This document shows, piece by piece, positions 22,092 to 30,973 of a DNA stretch of 64,000 nt. Within the stretch, counting starts at the first letter, position 1. Every line of letters starts with the position of its first letter. Both the position numbers and the translations under genes were made by a program. The stretch is taken from the NCBI GenBank assembly GCA_050948905.1, contig JBMNES010000001.1, positions 2,356,001 to 2,420,000 of the forward strand. The letters run 5' to 3'. This DNA comes from DTKD01 sp050948905. Lineage in GTDB: Bacteria; Armatimonadota; UBA5829. Below the pieces are notes generated by a model, which was not told where the DNA came from, made no database searches, and saw only the letters and a list, made by a program, of their open reading frames with translations.

Positions 22092-24959
22092 CTAAACGCC
22101 CACTTTTACCTTCTTTGGAGCGCACCCCGTCGCCTGCGGGTTGTCAATAACCTGCTGCAAAAACTGACCAGTATACGACCCGTCCACCTGTGCCACATGC
22201 TCTGGGGTGCCTACGGCAACGATCTCGCCGCCCTTATCCCCGCCCTCAGGGCCCAGGTCTATGATATAGTCCGCAGATTTGATCACGTCCAGATTATGCT
22301 CAATAACCAGCACAGAGTTGCCGTTATCGACCAGTTTGCCTAACACATCCAGCAACCTGGCCACGTCGTGGAAATGCAGCCCCGTGGTCGGTTCGTCGAG
22401 TATATAAAGGGTCTTCCCAGTAGCGCGCTTCGCCAGTTCGCTGGACAGCTTAACTCTCTGCGCCTCGCCACCCGACAACGTCGTCGCAGGCTGGCCCATT
22501 CGAATGTAGTCCAGACCCACATCACTGATCGTTTGTAGCCTTCTGTGAATACGAGGAATGTTCTTAAAGAATTCCACCGCCTGATTCACGGTCATATCCA
22601 GCACATCGGCGATGCTCTTTCCCTTATATTTAACTTCCAGCGTCTCCCGGTTGTATCTCTTTCCCTTGCAAACTTCACACGGCACATAAACATCAGGCAA
22701 AAACTGCATCTCGATCTTAATAATGCCGTCCCCTTTGCAAGCCTCGCACCTGCCGCCCTTTACGTTGAAGCTGAATCGACCCGGTTTATACCCGCGCATC
22801 CTGGCTTCAGGGGTCTGGCTGAACAGGTCGCGAATCATATCGAAAACACCCGTATATGTAGCAGGGTTAGATCGTGGGGTGCGGCCGATTGGGCTTTGGT
22901 CTATGTCGATCACTTTGTCGATGTTTTCCAAGCCTTTAATCTCGTCGTGAGTGCCCCACACCTTATGCGTGCCGTGGAGTTGATACAACAACCTCGGCAG
23001 AAGAGTCTCCCTTATAAGCGTGCTCTTTCCCGACCCCGACACCCCGGTCACACAGGTCAACACGCCCATCGGAATTTTAACGTCGATATTTTTCAGATTA
23101 TGATGGCGCGCCCCGGTCAGCTCGATCCAGTTTCCATTTGGCTTGCGTCGGGCTGCAGGAACGGGGATGCTGAGTTCATGGGAGAGGTATTTTCCCGTGA
23201 TCGAGGCGCTGGACTTACAGATATCCTCTAATGTTCCCTCAGCGATTACCTCTCCGCCGTGTTCACCTGCCCCAGGGCCGATGTCTATGATATGATCGGC
23301 CGCAAACATCGTCTCTTCGTCATGCTCCACCACAATAATGGTATTTCCCAGGTCCCTGAGCTTATGCAGCGTGCCGATAAGCCGCTTATTGTCCCGTTGA
23401 TGCAGACCGATTGAAGGCTCGTCGAGGATATACAGCACCCCCATAAGCCCGCTGCCGATCTGCGTGGCCAATCGAATACGCTGGGCCTCTCCTCCTGCAA
23501 GCGTGGCAGCGGCCCGGTCGAGAGTGAGATAATCCAGCCCAACGTCCAGCAAAAATTTCAATCGAGCGCGGATTTCCTTAATGACCTGTTCCCCGATTAT
23601 CGCCTCTCTGCTCGTAAGCGACAGGGTTTGAAACCAATCGTAAGCCCCGGCCACAGATTTAGCCGCCACGTCCGAGATATCCAATCCGCCGATAGTTACC
23701 GCCAGGCTCTCCGGCTTCAGCCGTTTACCACCACACGCCCCGCACGGCACCTCGGACATATACTGCTCGATTTCGTCTTTAATGGTATCCGACGTCGTCT
23801 CTTCATACCGCCGCTCAAGCAGTCCCATCACACCTTCAAAATGGGTGCGATATGTCCGCGACGATCCCCTGAAGCGACTCTTATATGTAATTGTAATCGG
23901 CTCTTCTGCGCCGTTTAGCAGCGCATCTATGGAACTCGACGGCAGGTTTTTTATCGGTGTATTAATATCGAATCCATAAAGATTCGCCAGACCGCGGATC
24001 TGTGCCATCACCCAGTCGTTTGTGCCTCTGGCAAACGGCGCAATCGCGCCCTGTGTGATCGACTTCTCACGATCAGGCAATATCAGGTCAGGGTTAAGTC
24101 TTCTGTGCGCCCCAAGACCGTGGCATTCCGGACACGCGCCATAGGGGCTGTTAAACGAAAAGCTGCGCGGCGCGATTTCCTCCAGCCCGATCCCACATTC
24201 CGTACAGGCGAAGTTCTCAGAAAACAGCAGCTCTTCCTGATCTATTACATCCACCGCCAGCGTCCCGGAACCTTTGCGCAGCGCGGTCTCAACTGAATCG
24301 TTCAGCCGTTTCTCTATGCCGGGTTTGATAATCAGCCGATCGACCACGACTTCGATTGTATGGATTTTATACCGATCCATCTCTATGTCGTCGGTCACTT
24401 CGTACACTTCTCCATCGACCCGCACGCGCACGAACCCTTCCTTGCGCACATCGTCGATGAGTTTACGATACTGCCCTTTTTTGCCACGAATAAGCGGCGC
24501 CAGCACCTGTATCTTACTGCCTTCGGGCAGGCTCATAATCGAGTCCACCATCTGCTCCACGGTCTGCTGGGTGATCTCCCTGCCGCACTGCGGACAATGC
24601 GGGTGGCCGATCCTGGCAAAAAGCAGCCTCATATAGTCGTATATCTCCGTCACCGTGCCGACAGTCGAGCGAGGGTTTCGGGTGGTGGATTTCTGGTCGA
24701 TGGAGACGGCTGGGGACAGGCCGGTGATGTCGTCGACGTCGGGCTTATCCATTTGCCCAAGAAACTGGCGCGCATAAGAGCTAAGCGACTCCACATACCG
24801 CCGCTGCCCCTCAGCATAAATAGTATCAAAAGCAAGCGAGGACTTCCCCGACCCCGAAAGCCCCGTTATGACCACCATCTTATCCCGCGGGATTTCGACG
24901 GTAATATTTTTCAGATTATGCGCCCGCGCCCCAGTGACGACGATTTTATCTAAACCCAT
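22092..24959 (-). CDS. uvrA: Excinuclease ABC subunit A
   Basis: Damage-recognition ATPase of nucleotide excision repair. The 955-residue protein has two ABC ATPase halves. The first has the Walker A motif GLSGSGKSSLAFDTIYAEGQ, the second GVSGSGKSTLI. ABC signatures are LAGGEAQRIRLA and LSGGEAQRVKLS, and Walker B regions YILDEPSIGLH and YILDEPTTGLH. Zinc-binding cysteine pairs are visible in CPQCGREI, CTECGIGL and CEACKGDG with CEVCKGKRY. The length is standard, and AGGAGAAC precedes the ATG. No uvrB or uvrC is nearby. The gene ends beside the 171-base repeats. Confidence 0.98.
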   Translation of the reverse strand: MGLDKIVVTGARAHNLKNITVEIPRDKMVVITGLSGSGKSSLAFDTIYAEGQRRYVESLSSYARQFLGQMDKPDVDDITGLSPAVSIDQKSTTRNPRSTVGTVTEIYDYMRLLFARIGHPHCPQCGREITQQTVEQMVDSIMSLPEGSKIQVLAPLIRGKKGQYRKLIDDVRKEGFVRVRVDGEVYEVTDDIEMDRYKIHTIEVVVDRLIIKPGIEKRLNDSVETALRKGSGTLAVDVIDQEELLFSENFACTECGIGLEEIAPRSFSFNSPYGACPECHGLGAHRRLNPDLILPDREKSITQGAIAPFARGTNDWVMAQIRGLANLYGFDINTPIKNLPSSSIDALLNGAEEPITITYKSRFRGSSRTYRTHFEGVMGLLERRYEETTSDTIKDEIEQYMSEVPCGACGGKRLKPESLAVTIGGLDISDVAAKSVAGAYDWFQTLSLTSREAIIGEQVIKEIRARLKFLLDVGLDYLTLDRAAATLAGGEAQRIRLATQIGSGLMGVLYILDEPSIGLHQRDNKRLIGTLHKLRDLGNTIIVVEHDEETMFAADHIIDIGPGAGEHGGEVIAEGTLEDICKSSASITGKYLSHELSIPVPAARRKPNGNWIELTGARHHNLKNIDVKIPMGVLTCVTGVSGSGKSTLIRETLLPRLLYQLHGTHKVWGTHDEIKGLENIDKVIDIDQSPIGRTPRSNPATYTGVFDMIRDLFSQTPEARMRGYKPGRFSFNVKGGRCEACKGDGIIKIEMQFLPDVYVPCEVCKGKRYNRETLEVKYKGKSIADVLDMTVNQAVEFFKNIPRIHRRLQTISDVGLDYIRMGQPATTLSGGEAQRVKLSSELAKRATGKTLYILDEPTTGLHFHDVARLLDVLGKLVDNGNSVLVIEHNLDVIKSADYIIDLGPEGGDKGGEIVAVGTPEHVAQVDGSYTGQFLQQVIDNPQATGCAPKKVKVGV

Positions 24960-25095
24960 CCGTGTTCTCCTGTTACCCTATTGTACCACGCGCAAACAGC
25001 GCATTCAACCGGATGGACGAACATTTGTGCGACGCTTTACAAGTCCGCCTTAACCGAATATCATTTTGTCAGAACCAGGAGAGGAGGACAAATCG

Positions 25096-25896
25096 TTGAA
25101 AGCAGGTATAGCCACCATTGCCCTGCGCCGTTACGGTATCTCCACCGCTTTGGATATAGCGGGACAGGCGGGATTTTCAGGAGTTGAAATCTGGGGCAAG
25201 CCGCCGCATACTCCCGATGAGTTCGATGAAGACCATACCAGGCGTGTTCGGGACCGCGCTCGCGCTAATGGGCTGAAGATTCCAATATTCGGTTCCTATG
25301 CAAACCCATCCTGGCCGGAGTTCTCTCAAAAATCCAGCGATGCTATCAAAATTGCATTGATTCTAGGGGCTAAAATTATACGTGTCTGGGCTGGAAATAA
25401 AGAACCCCACCAAGCCGATGAGCAGGATTGGAGATACGTCGCTGCCTCGCTGCGAGAGTTCGCCCTGCGCGCGGAGTATGAGGGATTGCAGTTGGCAATC
25501 GAGATGCACTCTGCCACACTCTGCCATACACCCGAGGGCTCTGTGAAGATGCTGGAGATGGCGGATACACCTAACCTAAAGCTGAACTATCAAGTCGCCG
25601 ATTTCGCCAACCCAAATGTCGATCACGATATAGCTATGGTGGGCGATAATGTTGTAATGGTGCACGCACAGAACTTCGCCCCGTCGAGCTACAAACCAGG
25701 AGAGATGGTTCGCACTCTTGTTCAGGACGGCACTGTCGACTACGAACGGGTGCTGTCGCTGCTGTCTGAGCATAATTTTCACGGCTATGTGAACGTGGAG
25801 TTTCTCAAAGACGAGGAGATAAGCGAGGTCGCGATGCTGGAGTCGCTCAAAAAGGACGCCGCCTATCTGTCCGAACTGGTGTCGCGCTACGAGTAA
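25096..25896 (+). CDS. Sugar phosphate isomerase/epimerase (xylose isomerase-like TIM barrel)
   Basis: TIM-barrel isomerase or epimerase of the AP endonuclease 2 family; sugar unknown. I choose TTG 25096, giving MKAGIATIALRRYG, because GGAGAGGAGG ends nine bases upstream. A TTG at 25066 would add ten very polar residues and has no ribosome site. Metal-binding residues expected in the family are visible: Glu in LAIEMHSA, His in VMVHAQNF and Glu near the end in VNVEFLKDE. The family's usual Asp in LxxDxxH is altered (LKLNYQVADFA). It is convergent with rpiB, with the two stop codons adjacent. Both enzymes act on sugars, but a shared pathway is not shown. Confidence 0.85.
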   Translation: MKAGIATIALRRYGISTALDIAGQAGFSGVEIWGKPPHTPDEFDEDHTRRVRDRARANGLKIPIFGSYANPSWPEFSQKSSDAIKIALILGAKIIRVWAGNKEPHQADEQDWRYVAASLREFALRAEYEGLQLAIEMHSATLCHTPEGSVKMLEMADTPNLKLNYQVADFANPNVDHDIAMVGDNVVMVHAQNFAPSSYKPGEMVRTLVQDGTVDYERVLSLLSEHNFHGYVNVEFLKDEEISEVAMLESLKKDAAYLSELVSRYE

Positions 25897-26343
25897 TCAG
25901 CGCTTTTCGATCTCCGTGATCTTATCGAGGCGTCGTTGAAACCGCTCGTCACTCTTGAATTGTGCACCAAGAAAAGCCTTAATCAAGTCGAGCGCAAGAT
26001 AATAAGCAACAACACGGCCGCCGAGGCAGATGATGTTCATATTGTCATCTTCGACGCCCTGTCGAGCTGAAAAGCAGTCGGTAATCAGCGCGGCGCGCAC
26101 ATTCGCGATCTTGTTTGCTGCTATAGCCGCGCCGACACCGCTGCCGCATACAGCTATGCCGCGCTCTACCTCGCCTGTGGCAACCGCATTTGCCAGGGGA
26201 ATAACGAAGTCCGGATAATCGTCTCCGGGCATAAGCCGATCTGCGCCGAAGTCGATAATGCTGTGTCCGAGGCTTATCAGCTCATCAGCCAGGCGTTGCT
26301 TTAACTCAAACCCACCGTGATCCGCGGCCATTCCGATAACCAT
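25897..26343 (-). CDS. rpiB: Ribose-5-phosphate isomerase B
   Basis: Interconverts ribulose 5-phosphate and ribose 5-phosphate in the pentose phosphate pathway. ATG 26343 gives the typical start MVIGMAADHGGFELKQ and has GGGGGAAC just upstream; an earlier in-frame codon at 26397 adds 18 residues without family similarity. The 148-residue length is normal. Motifs are ADHGG, IDFGAD, DDYPDFV, the catalytic Cys in GIAVCGSGVGAAIAANK, and DDNMNIICLGGR, where Asn-Met-Asn replaces the common Ala-Asn. The window also holds a transaldolase-like gene (44147), another possible pentose phosphate enzyme. Confidence 0.95.
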   Translation of the reverse strand: MVIGMAADHGGFELKQRLADELISLGHSIIDFGADRLMPGDDYPDFVIPLANAVATGEVERGIAVCGSGVGAAIAANKIANVRAALITDCFSARQGVEDDNMNIICLGGRVVAYYLALDLIKAFLGAQFKSDERFQRRLDKITEIEKR

Positions 26344-26474
26344 TTTGTTCCCCCGCCAAATTATAAAGCCACTGTTGAAGTGTTGTACCCTCGACATTCT
26401 AACCGTAAACGGAGGTTTGATATGCTGAGCTTGGGGTATACAACTCGCAAGCGAATAATCGGAGATGATCTGCT

Positions 26475-26696
26475 ATGGGAATTTGTGATTTCATATCCTC
26501 CAATGAAGGGGCACAGAAATGCCTGGCCGGTATAGACTTTCCTGCCGATAAGCAGAGTATTTTACGCTGGATCGAATCCAGCGATGGGCCGGAAGCGGTG
26601 GTTGTGGCGGCTAACAGACTACCGGACAAGATTTATGATAACATGGATGCGCTACTCGCTTCTCTTGATGCTGCCGAGCAGGCCAATAAGAAGTGA
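26475..26696 (+). CDS. DUF2795 family small protein
   Basis: A 73-residue protein of unknown role. The core, FPADKQSILRWIESSDGP followed by NRLPDKIYDNMDALLASL, matches the DUF2795 family. Its members are small helical proteins, and their LPD motif precedes the word Y-x-S/N in most. GGAGATGATC precedes the ATG at 26475. It is the first gene of a likely three-gene unit with the cytochrome b5-like protein and the FAD reductase. A second short open frame with a strong ribosome site (26422-26535) overlaps it in another frame. Confidence 0.75.
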   Translation: MGICDFISSNEGAQKCLAGIDFPADKQSILRWIESSDGPEAVVVAANRLPDKIYDNMDALLASLDAAEQANKK

Positions 26697-26723
26697 GATT
26701 ATCAACATCGGAGGGTATATTCA

Positions 26724-26954
26724 TTGAAATCATTTACGGGCGAGGAACTTGCAAAATTCGACGGCACCGGGGGCAATCCGGCCTATGTCGCTTTTAACGG
26801 TAAAGTATATGATGTGTCGGCTGGCCCTAACTGGGACGATGGGGCCCACTTCGAGCACCTCGCAGGCGAGGATCTGACCGAGGTAATGCAAGATGCGCCG
26901 CACGGCGACGAAGTAATGGATGACTATCCTGTGGTGGGCGAATTCGTGGATTAA
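26724..26954 (+). CDS. Small soluble cytochrome b5-domain protein
   Basis: A 76-residue single-domain heme-binding protein, expected to carry electrons in the cytoplasm. The TTG start at 26724 has GGAGGG eight bases upstream. The sequence fits prokaryotic cytochrome b5-like proteins: YVAFNGKVYDVS, then WDDGAHFEHLAGEDLT, then APHGDEVMDDYPVVG. Candidate heme ligands are H42 or H45 and H60. There is no signal peptide. The next gene, 23 bases downstream, encodes an FAD/NAD-dependent reductase, which could supply its electrons. This pairing is an inference from gene order. Confidence 0.85.
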   Translation: MKSFTGEELAKFDGTGGNPAYVAFNGKVYDVSAGPNWDDGAHFEHLAGEDLTEVMQDAPHGDEVMDDYPVVGEFVD

Positions 26955-26977
26955 AACCAACAATTGGGAGGTTGGCA

Positions 26978-28183
26978 ATGCCTGAACACGTGCGCAAATA
27001 TGTCATCATTGGCGGAGGACTTGCCGGAGCATCGGCAGTCGAGGGTATTCGAGAGATCGACAGTCGGGGATCAATTGCGGTAATCGCTTCTGAGCAATTT
27101 CTACCGTATAACCGGCCCCCTCTCACCAAAAAGCTCTGGTTCGGCAAGCAGACTGTGGAAGATATCTGGGTTTACGGCTCAGGCTTCTACTTCAATCACG
27201 GTGTAGATCTTATGCTGGGCATTGAGGCTGTGAAGGTGGAGCCAACCTCTAAAGTGGTCCGTGCCAGTAACGGCGATACGTTTCGTTATGAGAAACTGCT
27301 TCTCGCCACTGGCGGCATTCCGCGTATGCTGCCCATCGAGGGCGGCGATTTGGACGGCATCTACTACTATCGCTATCTCAAGGACTATGAGTCACTGCAT
27401 GCTGAGGCGACTGCCGGCAAATCGGCGATTGTAATAGGTGGCGGATTTATCGGTTCTGAGATCGCTGCTGCACTGCGAATCAACTCTGTCAATGTCACAA
27501 TAATCTTCCCGGATCCATATCTTTGCTCTCGAGTTTTCCCAGAGGCTCTGGGCAAAGCGGTACAGGACGACTTTATGCAGCGTGGGGTTAGGGTGCTTGC
27601 TGGTGAATCGGTCGAATCGATCAAGAAAGACGGATCCCATTTCATCGCACACACAAACCAGGGCCACGATATCAAGTCCGATATACTCATCGCTGGGATC
27701 GGTATCAAACCTGGCACTGCGTTAGCAGAAGAAGCCGGCCTGCGCACCGATAACGGAGTGCTGGTAAACGAGTTTTTGCAGTCATCACACCCGGGCATCT
27801 ATTCTGCAGGAGACTGTGCTGCGTTTCCTTATAAAGCGCTGGGTTTTGTCACCAGGGTCGAGCACTGGGACAACGCATTGAACCAGGGCAAACAGGCTGG
27901 CAGGAATATGGCTGGGGCAGGGGAGGCTTACACCTATATGCCCTACTTCTATTCCGATCTTTTCGATTTCGGCTATGAGGCGGTTGGTGAAGTCGACTCG
28001 CGACTGGAGACCTATGCCGACTGGCAGGACGAGAACAAAACCGGCGTAATCTATTATCTGAGGGACGAGCGCATACGCGGAGCTATGATGTGCAACGTCT
28101 GGGACCAGGTGCCCGCGGCTCGCGAATTGATCCTCGCAGGCAAAAAGGTGAGTAAAACAGAATTGCAGGGCGCAATAAGCTAA
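26978..28183 (+). CDS. FAD-dependent NAD(P)H oxidoreductase (ferredoxin reductase/AIF-like)
   Basis: Pyridine nucleotide-disulphide reductase-type flavoprotein. ATG 26978 is chosen over TTG 26972 since GGGAGG lies seven bases upstream. The 401-residue protein has the FAD motif YVIIGGGLAGASAVEGI, the AIF-like phrase YNRPPLTKKLW, the ATG motif LLATGGIPR, a second dinucleotide motif AIVIGGGFIGSEIAA, and the FAD-binding end YSAGDCAAF. The C-terminal part, with RVEHWDNALNQGKQAGRNM, matches AIF and rubredoxin/ferredoxin reductases. No redox-active Cys pair of the glutathione reductase type is seen. Probable partner: the cytochrome b5-like protein encoded just upstream. Confidence 0.9.
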   Translation: MPEHVRKYVIIGGGLAGASAVEGIREIDSRGSIAVIASEQFLPYNRPPLTKKLWFGKQTVEDIWVYGSGFYFNHGVDLMLGIEAVKVEPTSKVVRASNGDTFRYEKLLLATGGIPRMLPIEGGDLDGIYYYRYLKDYESLHAEATAGKSAIVIGGGFIGSEIAAALRINSVNVTIIFPDPYLCSRVFPEALGKAVQDDFMQRGVRVLAGESVESIKKDGSHFIAHTNQGHDIKSDILIAGIGIKPGTALAEEAGLRTDNGVLVNEFLQSSHPGIYSAGDCAAFPYKALGFVTRVEHWDNALNQGKQAGRNMAGAGEAYTYMPYFYSDLFDFGYEAVGEVDSRLETYADWQDENKTGVIYYLRDERIRGAMMCNVWDQVPAARELILAGKKVSKTELQGAIS

Positions 28184-28185
28184 GA

Positions 28186-28899
28186 TTATTGCGCCAATGC
28201 GCCTTTTACATCGGCGTTGCCCGTGAGAGTGATAGCGCCGTTCGCGATCTGAACGGAGCGCAGTTTTGCGTCGATTCCCATCTGCTGAGTATCGAAGACG
28301 GGGTTCAGGTCGTGCATAAGTTTGCCTCTGACGAACCCGGGCACATTCACGCCTCTTGCGATTAGGCGATCGATTACCAGGTTGAGCTTAGTCGCCTCGT
28401 CAATACGCAAAGAGCATTCCAGTGTGACAGGGGTTCGGGTGGCTAGTATGCGCAGGCTGGCGGAAAGCGTCAAACGATTATCCGCAAGTGATATTTTGGA
28501 GTCTTTCATATCAGGGCGGGCGTTAGTCAGAAACTCACTCAGCCCCTGCTCGGTCACCACAGCCGCGAAATCAGTCGATTGGACATCTGTGATAGTCTGG
28601 TCGGGCTTGAATTTGATCCCTTGTAGCCGAATATCAAGCCTGTCTATGGTTAATCCGTTGGCAAGCCTTACTCCGTTACCTCGGATATTCACTGCTGCGA
28701 TGTGACCTTTGATTATTTCGAACAGCCCGCCTTTTACTGAGACTGTATAGGAACGCGCAGGGCCGATCATATCCGGTAGCTTCTCTTTAACAGCCTGCTC
28801 TATCTTCCATCGCACGAATGCGCCGGGGCCAAAACACAACACAACTGGAATGACCAGCGCCCAAGCCCACTTCTTTTTGTTGCCACCAGATATAGTCAA
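28186..28899 (-). CDS. DUF2993 (LmeA-type) lipid-binding protein
   Basis: Membrane-anchored or secreted protein of the LmeA/DUF2993 family; members studied in actinobacteria bind phospholipids. The 237-residue product starts at TTG 28899 with GGAGG seven bases upstream. An N-terminal transmembrane segment (KKKWAWALVIPVVLCFGPG) is followed by a beta-rich domain with VKGGLFEIIKGHIAAVNI, LDIRLQGIKFKP and LTLSASLRI. It ends ALTGNADVKGALAQ-like. It is convergent with the FAD reductase, with a gap of two bases. The substrate here is unknown. Confidence 0.8.
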   Translation of the reverse strand: MTISGGNKKKWAWALVIPVVLCFGPGAFVRWKIEQAVKEKLPDMIGPARSYTVSVKGGLFEIIKGHIAAVNIRGNGVRLANGLTIDRLDIRLQGIKFKPDQTITDVQSTDFAAVVTEQGLSEFLTNARPDMKDSKISLADNRLTLSASLRILATRTPVTLECSLRIDEATKLNLVIDRLIARGVNVPGFVRGKLMHDLNPVFDTQQMGIDAKLRSVQIANGAITLTGNADVKGALAQ

Positions 28900-29177
28900 T
28901 CAAAAGCCTCCGTAATCGCCTGAAAAAGTGTATCTCAGGCCGTGTGGGGTGTCAATAATTTTTATCCAACAACATTTATATGCAGGAATAAGGGCAGATA
29001 AAATAGAAAATTAGCATGCTGCAACGGATAAAGGGACCTATATAACCTGGCACGATGGATATGCGGCCAAAACAAACATAGCGCCCAAGGCTATGGAAAT
29101 GACCGTTTAATGCCGATAATGCATCGTACAATAACAATCTGGCTATAATATACGTAAAAAGGATTATGCTGTACCGG
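28900..29177. other. Intergenic region without a gene
   Basis: Stretch of AT-rich DNA between divergent genes. It holds a TATAAT at 29144-29149 without a good -35 partner and no credible open frame, tRNA or repeat. The promoter of the prepilin gene begins at 29178. Confidence 0.6.
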
Positions 29178-29206
29178 TTGACACGCATCTTGCCGGCGGC
29201 TATACT
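29178..29206 (+). promoter_or_regulatory. Consensus promoter of the prepilin-like gene
   Basis: TTGACA (29178-29183) and TATACT (29201-29206), spacer 17 bases. The leader to the ATG at 29337 is about 124 bases long and contains a six-base hairpin, GCGGCA (29252-29257) with TGCCGC (29266-29271), so post-transcriptional control is possible. Confidence 0.8.
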
Positions 29207-29336
29207 GCTTGTGGGGGGCAGCCCATTAGCAATGATTATTTGCGCAGGCGGCAGCGCATTATGCCGCTAGTCCAGCATTCACTCCGCCGTGTTGGTCTTG
29301 ATATCCTAGCATCTACAAGAAAGGACGGGTATCACG

Positions 29337-30146
29337 ATGCCAAGAAAGAAAGGTTTTACGCTCATCGAGTTGCTGGTCGTTATTGCGATCATTGCAATCC
29401 TCGCGGCTATTCTGTTCCCAGTATTCCTGACTGCGAAGGCTGCCGCAAACAAGTCGAAGTGCCTGAATAATGTCAAGCAGTTGGCCCAGGCGTGCATAAT
29501 GTACGAGGGTGACTACGACGGAGGCATGCTTCCAGGTAGCCATAAAGCCGGTGGAGACGCGATTTGGGGCGACTGGTATGGTTATCTCGACAAGTATCTT
29601 CGCCAGATGAACCGACAATCTGCAGCAGCAGGTGACTTCGGACTTCGTGGTGTATATTTGTGTCCAGCCATGCCTCGTTCAACCTACAATAGCAATGGGC
29701 AGGAGATTCCTGTAAGTCTTAAGCGCTGTTACGGATTAAATGCTGCGTATCTGGGCGGCGATCCGGTAGATCCTGCAGGAATTAAATATTACAAGACAGC
29801 GGACGTGGTAAAAGCGACCACAACAGTCAGATTCCTGGAGACCTGGAACTTCAGAGCTTATTCGGATGCCTCTAAAGGATGGGGAACTGCTTACTGCTAT
29901 GCGCCTATTAAGAAATCAGCTTACTGCATCCCTAATTTTTGCTGGCCTCCGGGATGGCACAGTGGAAGCAGCGCTGTTGCCTGGTGCGATGGTCACGTAT
30001 CCTGGACGAATGTGGCCCAACCAAGACCGGGTGGTGCAGCAGGCACCGCTGCCGATTACAAGGGTGTGCTGCAGAGATATTACAGAGACGACAATAATGC
30101 GGCCCATGCGGACCCGTATTTCCGATTGGGTTTCCCCAAACCGTAA
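29337..30146 (+). CDS. Type II secretion/type IV prepilin-like protein (DUF1559, H-x9-DG)
   Basis: Pseudopilin-like surface or secreted protein. The 269-residue product has a short basic leader and the prepilin cleavage motif KKG|FTLIELLVV, then a hydrophobic helix (AIIAILAAILFPVF). The body fits the DUF1559 family: SKCLNNVKQLAQACIMYEGDYDG and the C-terminal H-x9-DG signature in WHSGSSAVAWCDGHVSW. Such proteins are present in many copies in Planctomycetes and Armatimonadota. A strong promoter lies 124 bases upstream and an intrinsic terminator 22 bases downstream, so it is transcribed alone. No pilus assembly gene is in the window. Confidence 0.92.
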   Translation: MPRKKGFTLIELLVVIAIIAILAAILFPVFLTAKAAANKSKCLNNVKQLAQACIMYEGDYDGGMLPGSHKAGGDAIWGDWYGYLDKYLRQMNRQSAAAGDFGLRGVYLCPAMPRSTYNSNGQEIPVSLKRCYGLNAAYLGGDPVDPAGIKYYKTADVVKATTTVRFLETWNFRAYSDASKGWGTAYCYAPIKKSAYCIPNFCWPPGWHSGSSAVAWCDGHVSWTNVAQPRPGGAAGTAADYKGVLQRYYRDDNNAAHADPYFRLGFPKP

Positions 30147-30167
30147 CGTTTGAACTATCGATTCACC

Positions 30168-30196
30168 AAAAGGCCGTCCAACAGGGCGGCCTTTTT
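30168..30196 (+). terminator. Intrinsic terminator of the prepilin-like gene
   Basis: GGCCGTCC (30172-30179) pairs with GGGCGGCC (30184-30191), with one G:T pair, around the loop AACA; a run of five T follows. A-rich sequence precedes the stem. Confidence 0.9.
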
Positions 30197-30222
30197 CTTG
30201 CATAATGTTTTATAGAAGCAAC

Positions 30223-30254
30223 AAAAAAGGTGGGGTTTTGATGGCCCCACCTTT
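30223..30254 (-). terminator. Intrinsic terminator of the L25/Ctc gene
   Basis: AAAGGTGGGG (30226-30235) pairs with CCCCACCTTT (30245-30254). On the minus strand the stem is followed by six U, at 30228-30223. It lies 24 bases after the stop codon of the L25 gene and back-to-back with the prepilin terminator. Confidence 0.88.
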
Positions 30255-30277
30255 GTTTACAAGTATCTATTATATGA

Positions 30278-30940
30278 TTATTCGGATTCTGCAGCAGCTT
30301 CAGCGGCCTCTCCGGCTTCCTCAACGGCAGCTTCCTCTTCGGCTCCTTCCGCAGCCTCAGCTTCAGCGTGAACCGCTGGCTGATGACAGGAGCATATTAG
30401 AGCTTCTTCGTCTGTTACAAGAGTGATATCCTCAGATAAAGCGAGGTCACTTACTCTAATAAGCCCTCCTACGTTAAGCTGAGTGATATCGACTTCGATT
30501 CTCGGCGGAATATCGGTCGGCAGACAGCTTATGCTGAGTTCATCCAAGACCTGCTCAATGATTCCGCCCTCCGCAGCACCGGCGGCTTCACCAACCAGCT
30601 CAATCGGCACGTTGACATTGACTTTCTCTTTCAGATTGATCCTCTGGAACTGCATATCCAACACTTTTCGTGTCAAAGGATCCTTGTCATAGTCCTTCAA
30701 AATAACCATGCCATCGAGATTTTCAGGCGAGCCTGTAATTTTCAGTTCAATCAAAGACCTGATACCGGCTTCGGACTGTTTTGCCTGCCTGGCAAAATCT
30801 TCAACCTTCAGCTCGATAGGAACCGGCTCACTGTCGCGGCCGAACACGCTGCCGGTTACATACCCCTGCTTACGGATTTGATTTCTATGTCTCTTAGACT
30901 TGTCGGCGCGATAGATCGCCTCGAGCTTCAGCGTTTCCAT
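30278..30940 (-). CDS. rplY: 50S ribosomal protein L25 / general stress protein Ctc
   Basis: 5S rRNA-binding ribosomal protein of the long TL5/Ctc type. ATG 30940 is preferred to GTG 30949 because GGAGG would sit directly on the GTG. The 220-residue protein has the L25 domain first (METLKLEAIYRADKSKRHRN, then IRKQGYVTGSVFGRD). The beta-barrel C-terminal domain follows (DMQFQRINLKEKVNVNVPIEL, then the LPTDIPPRIEVDI motif). An acidic, Ala/Glu-rich tail of about 30 residues ends the protein. Such tails are common in Ctc proteins. It has its own promoter (30973-31001) with a palindrome at the start of transcription and its own terminator. Confidence 0.95.
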   Translation of the reverse strand: METLKLEAIYRADKSKRHRNQIRKQGYVTGSVFGRDSEPVPIELKVEDFARQAKQSEAGIRSLIELKITGSPENLDGMVILKDYDKDPLTRKVLDMQFQRINLKEKVNVNVPIELVGEAAGAAEGGIIEQVLDELSISCLPTDIPPRIEVDITQLNVGGLIRVSDLALSEDITLVTDEEALICSCHQPAVHAEAEAAEGAEEEAAVEEAGEAAEAAAESE

Positions 30941-30960
30941 TATTAACACTTCCTCCCGTT

Positions 30961-30973
30961 TGTCACCGTGACA
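30961..30973. promoter_or_regulatory. Palindrome TGTCAC-C-GTGACA at the L25 transcription start
   Basis: A perfect 13-base dyad directly downstream of the -10 box on the minus strand, so it covers the predicted start of transcription. This position suits a repressor operator. The binding factor is unknown, and a chance palindrome of this length cannot be excluded. Confidence 0.45.
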
